Source: Labilibaculum filiforme (lineage in GTDB: Bacteria; Bacteroidota; Bacteroidia; Bacteroidales; Marinifilaceae). From it: a stretch of 44,161 nt of DNA. The notes under the pieces are model-generated. The model saw only the letters and a program-made list of their open reading frames with translations. It was not told the origin of the DNA and did not search any database. Positions 7,874 to 15,206 of this stretch are shown in pieces. The position numbers were made by a program, and so were the translations under genes. The stretch's first letter is position 1, and every line of letters begins with the position of its first letter. The stretch spans positions 1-44,161 of the forward strand of contig NZ_MVDD01000027.1 in assembly GCF_002843315.1 (NCBI RefSeq). Reading direction: 5' to 3'.

Positions 7874-9163
7874 TTACCAATTAACAGGTTTACGACGAAT
7901 AGGCATGGTCATGCATCTTGCGCCACCACCGCCTCGTGGTAATTCCGAACCTTCCAATGTAATTACATATTTGTCGTAATCAGAAAGCTCTATCTTATGG
8001 CGAATAATATCTTTGGCACGAAGAATCTCGAACCCATTTTTATTCATTGCATCCATGGTATGCACATTTCGTCCGTAGCCAATAACTTTTCCAGGTCCTA
8101 CAGCAAAAAAGTTAGCGCCACTATGCCATTGTTCTCTTTCCTGATTCCAAGGATCACCATTTCCTCCGCAATAAATAGGTTTTAAATCCATCCCTAATTT
8201 TTTAAGGGCTTGAAGTAGATTGTTCTCACGGGTAATGGAAGAAACTTGGCCATTATCAATAGTAATATGAACCGTTTGGTATTTGTTCGGACGAATAATT
8301 AATGGTTCGTAAACCATACATTTATCAACATCTAAAAGAGTAAATACCATATCCAAATGAATAAAAGATTCTGGATGGCTTGGTAATTCCTGTATTAGTA
8401 AGTGACGTTGTGTTTTCTCTTTTTGACTTAGTAACTGAGCCAAAATAAAGTCAATTCCCTGAGTCGAAGTACGAGTTCCATTTCCTATAATTAGGATATC
8501 TTCGCGTGCAATTAATACATCACCACCTTCAATGGTACAGCTAGGATCCATTGTAAGATTATCAATAGGATTAACCGTTTTAGTTTTAAATTCAGGAGTG
8601 TAATCGAAAATCGCTTGCATAATTAAGGATTCTCTATCGCGAACCGAACTGGCCATTTTACCAATTAACACCTCGTCGAGAACCGACATCGAAGCATCTC
8701 TGGTAAAGAAAAAATTGTGCAATGGGCGTAATGCATATCGTTCCTTGCTTAAAAACTTTGTTAAGTTATCTCTTTTTAAAGGTACGCCTTCAATTAGGAG
8801 TGAAGCAAGCTCTGTGGGATTTTGTTCTAATAGGAAATCTTTTATGCAATAAGTGTTTCCTTTTACACTAATCTGAGGCTCCATGCAAGCTATTTTGTCG
8901 ATAATATTCTCTTTAGCAGTGTCATCCGAAAGCACATTTGCCAGCAAGTCTTTCACCTGATAGGTTTCAGAAATCTCCGAAAGAACACGACTTAACTGTT
9001 TGTATTCATCTCTGGCAACCGATAGATTTAAAATATCACTGTAAAGAGCTCTTTCGGCATTTTCAGGAGTCATGTTTTCAACTTCCGATCCTGGAGTATG
9101 AAGGATAACACCTTCCAATTCTCCTATTTCCGACCTCACATTTAATTCTACATACTTTGTCAT
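7874..9163 (-). CDS. arcA: Arginine deiminase
   Basis: The 429-residue enzyme would hydrolyse arginine to citrulline and ammonia. All guanidino-modifying-enzyme active-site blocks are visible: FTRD at 153-156, IEGGD at 211-215, HLDMVF from H269 with D271, and the catalytic cysteine C417 in GGGARCMTMPIRR close to the C-terminus. Length and order match the ADI family. There is no neighbouring ornithine carbamoyltransferase, carbamate kinase or arginine-ornithine antiporter, so the usual arc operon is not here. The coding region is followed by a CT-rich tandem repeat and a minus-strand terminator. The start at 9163 gives the typical short opening strand before the VILHTPG block. Confidence 0.93.
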   Translation of the reverse strand: MTKYVELNVRSEIGELEGVILHTPGSEVENMTPENAERALYSDILNLSVARDEYKQLSRVLSEISETYQVKDLLANVLSDDTAKENIIDKIACMEPQISVKGNTYCIKDFLLEQNPTELASLLIEGVPLKRDNLTKFLSKERYALRPLHNFFFTRDASMSVLDEVLIGKMASSVRDRESLIMQAIFDYTPEFKTKTVNPIDNLTMDPSCTIEGGDVLIAREDILIIGNGTRTSTQGIDFILAQLLSQKEKTQRHLLIQELPSHPESFIHLDMVFTLLDVDKCMVYEPLIIRPNKYQTVHITIDNGQVSSITRENNLLQALKKLGMDLKPIYCGGNGDPWNQEREQWHSGANFFAVGPGKVIGYGRNVHTMDAMNKNGFEILRAKDIIRHKIELSDYDKYVITLEGSELPRGGGGARCMTMPIRRKPVNW

Positions 9164-9427
9164 ACCTCTTTATTAAAGCATCGTTTGTTTAAGTTGTTTG
9201 TGTCTAAAAATTCACGTTTTTAGATTTGCAAAAGAAGTGAAAATTTAGGGCATTGAAAAGGATTGCGTTAAGTAAATTTCAAAATTCCTTGTAGGGGTAT
9301 GAAATCATTAAAATCATGATTGGTACGAAGTATTTCAATATACAAGTTACTTGTTGCGTTATGTACACTATGGCAGGTGCAGTCTATTAGATTTGAACGA
9401 ATTTAAATTTTTGATTTTTTGGCGTTT

Positions 9428-9465
9428 CCTAAGTTCCCAAACCTACTTGTTTTTGGGAACTTAGG
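9428..9465. repeat. Perfect 14-bp inverted repeat
   Basis: CCTAAGTTCCCAAA (9428-9441) is repeated in inverse as TTTGGGAACTTAGG (9452-9465) around a 10-nt spacer. It has no T tract on either side, so it is not an obvious terminator. It directly abuts the dispersed-repeat-like segment at 9466-9551. Confidence 0.85.
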
Positions 9466-9551
9466 TCAGGCTTTTCGCTATTACTCCTCGCCATTTCTTT
9501 CCACTTCGTTACAAGCAAAGCTGTGGGGTAGCCGCTTCAATCCTTAACGCA
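9466..9551 (-). repeat. Dispersed-repeat-like intergenic element
   Basis: Read on the minus strand, this begins GCGTTAAGGATTGAAGCGGC and ends TAATAGCGAAAAGCCTGA. To my memory this frame (GCGTTA-GGATTGAAGCGG ... TAGCGRAAAGCC) resembles an interspersed element common between genes in Bacteroidota, with a variable middle. Family membership is from memory and untested. The rest of the 9164-9579 gap (9164-9427) holds only AT-rich sequence, presumably with the arginine deiminase promoter, and no gene that I can see. Confidence 0.45.
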
Positions 9552-9579
9552 GCTCCTCAAGAAAGCATTGCTTCCCATT

Positions 9580-11268
9580 TTAATATCCTGCAGCTTGTCC
9601 ATCCTTTCTCGATTCCGAAGCGCCAAAATACACAGCTCTTTCAGCATCGAATAGAATAGCCTGATAACCACCATAACCACCCATGTCAAATTTTATTTTG
9701 TGTCCCTTTTGCAATAGTTCCCGAATACTTTGGTAGCTAATTCCTGATTCTAAATTTACCCAACCTCCGTCGGTCATTTTTTCTCCGGTTGGTTGCGACG
9801 ATCCTTCATGACGAATTCGGGGTGCATCACCAGCTTCCTGAAGATTCATTTTAAAGTCAATTAAATTGGCCACAATTTGCGCATGTCCTTGTGGTTGCAT
9901 GGCACCACCCATTAGTCCGAAACTAATAAATGGCTTGCCATCTTTGGTTATAAAGGCAGGAATAATGGTATGAAACGGACGTTTTCCGGGCTCAAATACA
10001 TTGGCATGTCCTTCTTCCAAGCTGAATAGTTCTCCTCTATCTTGCAATACAAAACCTAAATCATCAGGAGTCATTCCAGAACCCATGCCTCGGTAGTTGC
10101 TCTGAATTAAGGAAACCATATTCCCTTCTTTATCGGCAACCGTTAAGTAAATGGTATTGCCTTGTTCTAACTCGCCAGCAGGATATTCTTTGGCCGCGCG
10201 ATCTGGATGGATGAAGGCTTTTCTTTCTTTTGCGTACTCTTTTGATAGTAGTTGTTTTAAAGGGATGTTAGAGAAATCTGGATCGCAGTAATATTTTGCT
10301 CTATCCTCGAAAGCAAGTTTTTTCGCTTCGATAAACGTATGCAAATAGTCGCTACTTCCAAATCCCATTTGTGCAATATTATATTCTTCTAAAATGGTTA
10401 ACATTTGAAGTGCTGCCGTACCTTGTCCGTTAGGAGGAAGTTCCCATACGTCATAACCACGGTAATTAATAGAAACTGGTTCTACCCATTCCGATCTATG
10501 GGAAGCCAAATCATCGTAAGATAAAAAACCACCTTGCTCTTTTATATAGTTTGCAATGGTTTTGGCAATATCTCCTTTGTAAAAGGCATCGCGACCACCT
10601 TTTGCAATTTTCTCTAAGGTGTTTGCCAAATATGGATTCTTAAAAATGTCTCCTTTTTGTGGCATTTTACCATTGGGCATGTATGTTGCTGCAAATCCTT
10701 TGTATTTTTTTAATCTATCAGCACTGGCATTCATGTAGTAGGCAATTAATTCACTTACAGGAAATCCGTTTCGGGCGTATTGAATAGCAGGATTTAGAAT
10801 TTGTTCCATATTCATTTTTCCAAATCTACTATGCATGGTAAACCAGCCATCCACACAACCGGGAACAGAAACTGGTAAAGCTCCAAAAGAGGGTATTGAA
10901 GTGTAATTATTTTCTTTAAAATATTCCAAACTTAGCGATTTTGGAGAACGTCCGCTTCCATTTAAACCATATAATTTTTTTGTTTTCGCATCCCAAAGAA
11001 TAACAAAAATATCTCCTCCAATTCCACTTCCCGTAGGTTCCATTAATCCTAGGCAAGCATTGGCTGCAATTGCCGCATCAATAGCATTTCCACCCGATTT
11101 TAGTATGTCAATAGCTACCTGTGTGGCAAGGGGTTGGCTAGTACAAGCCATTCCATTTTGTGCAATAACTTCCGATCGGCTGGCAAAATTTAATCCAGTT
11201 ACGCGGTCTTGGGAAAAGTTTGTAAATGGAAGTAAGAATAGAAAGTAAAGGAGTAATCTCTTTTTCAT
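9580..11268 (-). CDS. ggt: Gamma-glutamyltranspeptidase, exported
   Basis: The 562-residue product begins with a signal peptide (MKKRLLLYFLFLLPFTNFSQ, predicted cleavage after about residue 19). It matches the Ntn-hydrolase GGT family along its whole length. The N-terminal block AIDAAIAANACLGLMEPTGS and GGDIF is present, and the nucleophile is T372 in the GNTIYLTVADKEGN block, where the proenzyme cleaves itself into large and small subunits. The GSGMTPDD and GLMGGAMQPQGH blocks follow. The enzyme removes the gamma-glutamyl group of glutathione and related peptides in the periplasm or outside the cell. It is transcribed alone, away from the divergent DUF4294 gene. Confidence 0.95.
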   Translation of the reverse strand: MKKRLLLYFLFLLPFTNFSQDRVTGLNFASRSEVIAQNGMACTSQPLATQVAIDILKSGGNAIDAAIAANACLGLMEPTGSGIGGDIFVILWDAKTKKLYGLNGSGRSPKSLSLEYFKENNYTSIPSFGALPVSVPGCVDGWFTMHSRFGKMNMEQILNPAIQYARNGFPVSELIAYYMNASADRLKKYKGFAATYMPNGKMPQKGDIFKNPYLANTLEKIAKGGRDAFYKGDIAKTIANYIKEQGGFLSYDDLASHRSEWVEPVSINYRGYDVWELPPNGQGTAALQMLTILEEYNIAQMGFGSSDYLHTFIEAKKLAFEDRAKYYCDPDFSNIPLKQLLSKEYAKERKAFIHPDRAAKEYPAGELEQGNTIYLTVADKEGNMVSLIQSNYRGMGSGMTPDDLGFVLQDRGELFSLEEGHANVFEPGKRPFHTIIPAFITKDGKPFISFGLMGGAMQPQGHAQIVANLIDFKMNLQEAGDAPRIRHEGSSQPTGEKMTDGGWVNLESGISYQSIRELLQKGHKIKFDMGGYGGYQAILFDAERAVYFGASESRKDGQAAGY

Positions 11269-11329
11269 TTTTGATGTTTTTTTAACAGATTAGTTTGTTA
11301 GTATGAATACACTTAAAGATAGGAAAGAT

Positions 11330-11337
11330 TATCTTTG
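11330..11337 (+). promoter_or_regulatory. Predicted -7 box for the DUF4294 gene
   Basis: TATCTTTG fits TAnnTTTG. Transcription would start near 11343, only about 11 nt before the ATG at 11354, which argues against the in-frame TTG at 11348. Confidence 0.5.
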
Positions 11338-11353
11338 ATAAGGAATTTTGATT

Positions 11354-11992
11354 ATGACACGTTGTTTTAAAATAGCTTGGATTATTTTCTTTGCTTTTGC
11401 TGGTGCAGCATCTGCTAAGGATGTGTGCCGTACTCCTTCTACCTTACATCAGGATACAACGATATTTTTGGATACCAATTTACATGTAAATCTCGACGAG
11501 GTTAAAATTTTACGTTACAAAAAAAAGAAGGGGAAACATTACCGAAATACAAGACAGTACTGGCGAATGGTTCGAAATATTCAAATCGTTTATCCATATG
11601 CCGAAGGGGCTACCGAAACCATTGCAAAACTTTCGAAGGAATTGGATGGAATTGAGAGTAAAAAGGAACGTCGGAAGCTAATTCGAAAAGAATACGATGG
11701 TTTGATGAAAGAGTATAAAAAGCCTCTGATGAAGTTGAAAATTTCTCAAGGGAAACTTTTGATGAAATTAATTGATCGGGAAACTGGAAACACAAGCTAT
11801 AATCATTTAAAAGAGTTGAAAGGATCGTTTACAGCTATCTTTTGGCAATCGATGGCCACTTTGTTTGGTTCATCGCTAAAAGCAGAATACGATCCTTTGG
11901 GCGAAGATTGGATGGTGGAAGAAATACTAGATCGGATGAAACGACACGAACTCCCTTCACCCGCAAAATTACCGATGAAAAGGATTAATTAA
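11354..11992 (+). CDS. DUF4294 family exported protein
   Basis: The 212-residue product opens with a signal peptide (MTRCFKIAWIIFFAFAGAASA). It then carries the conserved DUF4294 sequence: RMVRNIQIVYPYAEGA, the charged helix with SKKERRKLIRKEYDGLMKEY, LMKLIDRETGNTSYNHLKEL and FTAIFWQSMATLFGSSLKAEY. The family is confined to Bacteroidota and has no known function; export to the periplasm is inferred from the signal peptide. ATG 11354 is chosen over the TTG two codons upstream. It is divergent from ggt, and a 20-bp-period repeat array lies downstream. Confidence 0.85.
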   Translation: MTRCFKIAWIIFFAFAGAASAKDVCRTPSTLHQDTTIFLDTNLHVNLDEVKILRYKKKKGKHYRNTRQYWRMVRNIQIVYPYAEGATETIAKLSKELDGIESKKERRKLIRKEYDGLMKEYKKPLMKLKISQGKLLMKLIDRETGNTSYNHLKELKGSFTAIFWQSMATLFGSSLKAEYDPLGEDWMVEEILDRMKRHELPSPAKLPMKRIN

Positions 11993-12025
11993 AAATGAAA
12001 AGCTTCTGAAAGCCCCTAGAAGAGC

Positions 12026-12125
12026 GCTTACATTTCCGAAGGAAGGCTTACAAAACAGAAGGGCGGGTATTTATTGCAAAGGGAGGCTTACTTAATAGGA
12101 AGGGAGCCTAAAACTTGCGAAGGAC
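12026..12125. repeat. Degenerate tandem repeat with 20-bp period
   Basis: Five consecutive 20-bp units start at 12026, 12046, 12066, 12086 and 12106. They begin GCTTA, GCTTA, GGTAT, GCTTA and GCCTA and each ends in a GAAGG-type purine block, roughly GCTTAC-N6-GAAGGGAG. Flanking bases 12006-12025 and 12126-12140 look like further decayed units. The array lies between the convergent DUF4294 and membrane-protein genes and contains no open reading frame. Confidence 0.75.
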
Positions 12126-12164
12126 GTGTAAATATCCACATTCTATTACAGATGGATTAAATGA

Positions 12165-12719
12165 TTAGGTGTTCAGATACGCTTCCATTCTGCGATCGAA
12201 CATTTGGTTTTTTTCAAGGTAATTGGCGAACTTATCTCGTCCCGATTGATCAATGAATTGTTTTAAATTCACAAAAGCTTTTTCTTTAGATTCTTCAATA
12301 TTCATTCTATACTTATTCATGTGTTGTTCTGCTTTTTTTTCCCAAGTGTAGTTTTTTAGGATTATTTTATTGAATAGCAAAGCAAGTATCCAACTTGCGA
12401 ATAGCAAAAGCAAATGCGATATTTCAGGAAAAAGAACAATTGGAACGATTAGCAGAAAAACGGGTAAAATGGCTGCAATACTGAATATTCCAATTACCAG
12501 GTTGTTGTAGTACTCCGAAAAATGAATCAATTTCTTTTTTTGAAAAGCATAAAATATAAACCAGTTGGTAAATAGGTTGAGTGCCATACTATATAGTAGA
12601 ATAGCAGCTTCGTCAGCATTGTTTAAAGAGAAAAAAATTGCAGCAAAGAGAATAAAATTGGAGATTATAAAAGGGTAGATGTGATTTTCGGCTACATCTT
12701 TGGTATTTCGGTTTTTCAT
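12165..12719 (-). CDS. Membrane protein of unknown function with four helices
   Basis: This 184-residue product is not recognised. It has four probable membrane helices (about 14-32, 38-58, 70-95 and 99-118) and a charged, helical C-terminal tail of about 60 residues (WEKKAEQHMNKYRMNIEESK and onwards), presumably cytoplasmic. It lies 55 bp downstream of elbB on the same strand, so the two may be co-transcribed. Nothing links its function to ElbB beyond position. Confidence 0.7.
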   Translation of the reverse strand: MKNRNTKDVAENHIYPFIISNFILFAAIFFSLNNADEAAILLYSMALNLFTNWFIFYAFQKKKLIHFSEYYNNLVIGIFSIAAILPVFLLIVPIVLFPEISHLLLLFASWILALLFNKIILKNYTWEKKAEQHMNKYRMNIEESKEKAFVNLKQFIDQSGRDKFANYLEKNQMFDRRMEAYLNT

Positions 12720-12774
12720 AAAAGGAATATTGATGTTGGCTAAAAGTAGATACTACTTAAAGCCAACAACTAAT

Positions 12775-13428
12775 TTATAATGCCATAATCGTTTTTACTA
12801 CATTATCAGCACCATCGCCAATTTGAGCAATGCTTGCATCGAGCATGTAACAGGGAGTTGTTACAATTTTATTTTCTTTATCGAATACAATTTCGCCATG
12901 CGTGGTTGTAACATGAGTTGCTCCCATTGCTGTAATTGCAGCAGCGGTTTCCTCGTCTTCTCCAATAGTAAGTTCAACCTCGCCCAATACTTTTGCAATT
13001 AGGGCAGGAGAAATACACAATGCGCCAATTGGTTTTTTTGCTTTGTGCATTGCTTTTAAAGCAAGTTCTGCATCAGGATTCACTTTGCAATCCACACCGT
13101 CGAAAGCAAATGTGCATAGGTTTTTTGCAACTCCAAATCCGCCAGGGAAAAGAATAGCATCAAAATCGTCTGCCGAAAAATCTTTTAAATCCTTGATATC
13201 TCCACGTGCAATTCGAGCTGCTTCTACCAATACATTTCGCGTTTCGGGCATTTCTTCTCCTGTAATATGGTTAATTACATGATATTGATTAATGTTTGGA
13301 GCAAAAATCTGATAGCTTCCTCCGTTTTTTGAAATCGAGTATAAGGCTAAGGTTGCTTCATGAATTTCAGAACCATCATAGACACCTGAACCTGCCAGAA
13401 CAACTGCAAATTTTTTCTTTGAATTCAT
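12775..13428 (-). CDS. elbB: ElbB-type glyoxalase (DJ-1/PfpI-like)
   Basis: The 217-residue product matches ElbB: AVVLAGSGVYDGSEIHEA at the N-terminus (E22 of the active site region), LFPGGFGVAKNL, and the nucleophile elbow GALCISPALI with C138. In the family this is a class I glutamine-amidotransferase-like fold with glyoxalase III-like activity; the old link to isoprenoid synthesis is uncertain. The length is typical. It is divergent from thpR and lies upstream of the four-helix membrane protein. Confidence 0.9.
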   Translation of the reverse strand: MNSKKKFAVVLAGSGVYDGSEIHEATLALYSISKNGGSYQIFAPNINQYHVINHITGEEMPETRNVLVEAARIARGDIKDLKDFSADDFDAILFPGGFGVAKNLCTFAFDGVDCKVNPDAELALKAMHKAKKPIGALCISPALIAKVLGEVELTIGEDEETAAAITAMGATHVTTTHGEIVFDKENKIVTTPCYMLDASIAQIGDGADNVVKTIMAL

Positions 13429-13545
13429 TTTTTAATACTTTTTTATTGTTTAAGATGTTTGTTTTAAATAAACGAATAGCTGTTCTTTATATTTCATTAT
13501 TGAATTACGGCTAGCTAATTCTACTTTTTTTAATGAACGAAAAGA

Positions 13546-14112
13546 ATGAAGACGAAACGTATATTTGTTGCAATAAAGATAGATAATACCAATGAAATTA
13601 ATAAGGTTTTTCGTGAAGTTGGATTTGATTTAATAAAGGAAAGAATAAAATGGGTGGATAAGAAGGGTCTTCATCTCACTCTTCTTTTTATAGGAGAAAC
13701 AGATGTGGAAGAAATTGAGGCAATTACAGACAAATTGAGAATAATTGTTAGTGAGTTTCGGGCTTTTCATTTAAATTTAAAATCGTTAGGTGCATTTCCA
13801 TCTCTTGAACAAGCAACTATTTTATGGATTGGAATACAAGCCGAGGCTGGCTTATTTGAACTGCAAAAGGAAATTCATGCTCAGTTGCTGAAAAATAAAC
13901 CTGCCGATGACTATAATTATACCCCTCATGTGACTATTGGCAGAAGTAAAGGAGGGGTGAAATATTTCGTAAAGGGAAAAAAAAGCCTTTTAAATTTGAA
14001 AGATTGGGAGGATCGTGACTTATTGATTGAAAAGTTGGTATTAATGGAAAGCACACGTACCAAACAAGGAGCTATTTATAGGGTTTTGGAATATTTGCCA
14101 CTAAAAAAATAA
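13546..14112 (+). CDS. thpR: RNA 2',3'-cyclic phosphodiesterase (2H family)
   Basis: The 188-residue product has the two H-x-T/S motifs of the 2H superfamily, HLT at 43-45 (KGLHLTLLFIG) and HVT at 128-130 (TPHVTIGR), with the expected spacing, and the RIFVAIKI start. Such enzymes open 2',3'-cyclic phosphates to 2'-phosphates and can ligate tRNA halves in vitro. Its biological substrate is unknown. It has a start typical of the family, is divergent from elbB, and is separated from the next gene by about 140 bp with a promoter-like box. Confidence 0.88.
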   Translation: MKTKRIFVAIKIDNTNEINKVFREVGFDLIKERIKWVDKKGLHLTLLFIGETDVEEIEAITDKLRIIVSEFRAFHLNLKSLGAFPSLEQATILWIGIQAEAGLFELQKEIHAQLLKNKPADDYNYTPHVTIGRSKGGVKYFVKGKKSLLNLKDWEDRDLLIEKLVLMESTRTKQGAIYRVLEYLPLKK

Positions 14113-14218
14113 ATTGTTTTTTGTAGTTTCGTCTTTTACACAATGGCGATTTAATAAAATGAAAAGTAAAAAAGTGTTTTTCTTTTTTTAGGATTTTTTA
14201 AAATTAAAGGAATAGATG

Positions 14219-14226
14219 TAAATTTG
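14219..14226 (+). promoter_or_regulatory. Predicted -7 box for the metallo-hydrolase gene
   Basis: TAAATTTG fits TAnnTTTG. A start near 14232 gives a leader of about 20 nt and supports the ATG at 14252 over the TTG at 14246. Confidence 0.5.
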
Positions 14227-14251
14227 AATTACTTAAAAAAAATATTTGAAT

Positions 14252-14902
14252 ATGATAACAATAGAAACATTTGTGTTTAATCATTGGCAGGAAAACACAT
14301 ACATATTACACGATGAAACAGGAGAAGGAGTCTTAATTGATTGTGGCGTTTTCTTTAAAGATGAAGGGGGAAAGCTAATTGATTTTGTAGAGAAGAAGGG
14401 GATAAAACTGGTAAAACAACTAAATACGCACCTACATATTGATCACGTTTTAGGAAATCAATTTATGAAGGATCAGTTTGGTTTACTTACAGAAGCACAT
14501 AAAGATGATGAGTTTTTATTGGCTGAAGCTCCTAATTATGCAGTTCGATTGGGACTCGAAAATGTGGTGGAACCACCTCCAATTGGAAAGTTGATTCAGG
14601 AAGGTGATCTTATAACCTTTGGAAATTCGGAGCTAAAAGTGATTCATGTTCCCGGACATTCTCCCGGACATGTAGTATTCTATAATGAAAAGCAAAAATT
14701 CTTAATTGCAGGTGATGTTTTATTCCGCGAAAGCATTGGTCGCACCGATTTACCTTATGGTAATTTCGACCAACTAATTGAAGGAATTAAAACCAAATTA
14801 TTGGTGCTTGATGATGAAGTTAGTGTTTATCCAGGACATGGACCGGTAACGTCTATTGGACACGAGCGAGCTAAGAATGTGTTTTTAAAAGGATTGAGCT
14901 AA
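14252..14902 (+). CDS. Metallo-beta-lactamase-fold hydrolase, glyoxalase II-like
   Basis: The 216-residue product has the binuclear metal site of the hydroxyacylglutathione hydrolase-like group: H60, H62, D64 and H65 in THLHIDH, H135 in PGHSPGH, the bridging D155 in IAGDVLF, and H196 in PGHGP. The GRTDLPYG segment after the aspartate is also typical. It is about 40 residues shorter than true glyoxalase II because the glutathione-binding C-terminal helices are missing, so it probably acts on another thioester or small substrate. It ends at a strong terminator ahead of gcvP. Confidence 0.9.
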   Translation: MITIETFVFNHWQENTYILHDETGEGVLIDCGVFFKDEGGKLIDFVEKKGIKLVKQLNTHLHIDHVLGNQFMKDQFGLLTEAHKDDEFLLAEAPNYAVRLGLENVVEPPPIGKLIQEGDLITFGNSELKVIHVPGHSPGHVVFYNEKQKFLIAGDVLFRESIGRTDLPYGNFDQLIEGIKTKLLVLDDEVSVYPGHGPVTSIGHERAKNVFLKGLS

Positions 14903-14960
14903 AAGGAAATAGAAGGGTAGGATATCGAAAAAATTGATGTTACTTATAAAATTTATATAG

Positions 14961-14990
14961 AACCAGTTGAGATTTATCAACTGGTTTTTT
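14961..14990 (+). terminator. Terminator after the metallo-hydrolase gene
   Basis: A perfect 10-bp stem (AACCAGTTGA at 14961-14970 with 14977-14986), GATTTA loop and T tract. The 216 bp between here and gcvP show no glycine-riboswitch-like sequence and no gene. Confidence 0.9.
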
Positions 14991-15206
14991 CGTATCCGGT
15001 ATTCATGGGTTTATTTCTAGTAAATATGACAAAAATCATATTTATATCATTCTGTAAAACAATTTGTTAAGAAGGATTGTTGGGAATGAGAAGAATGTTG
15101 AAAAACAGGAATTAAATTCAATGTTTAACCTTCTAGTAAATTTAAATCTTTTACTACTTTTACGTTCACAAATATTTTATAAACAACACCTAATTTACAC
15201 AATAAT

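Noticed and set aside
14991-15206. Glycine riboswitch before gcvP
   Set aside because: None of the conserved riboswitch core sequence or paired aptamers could be found in the 216-bp gap.
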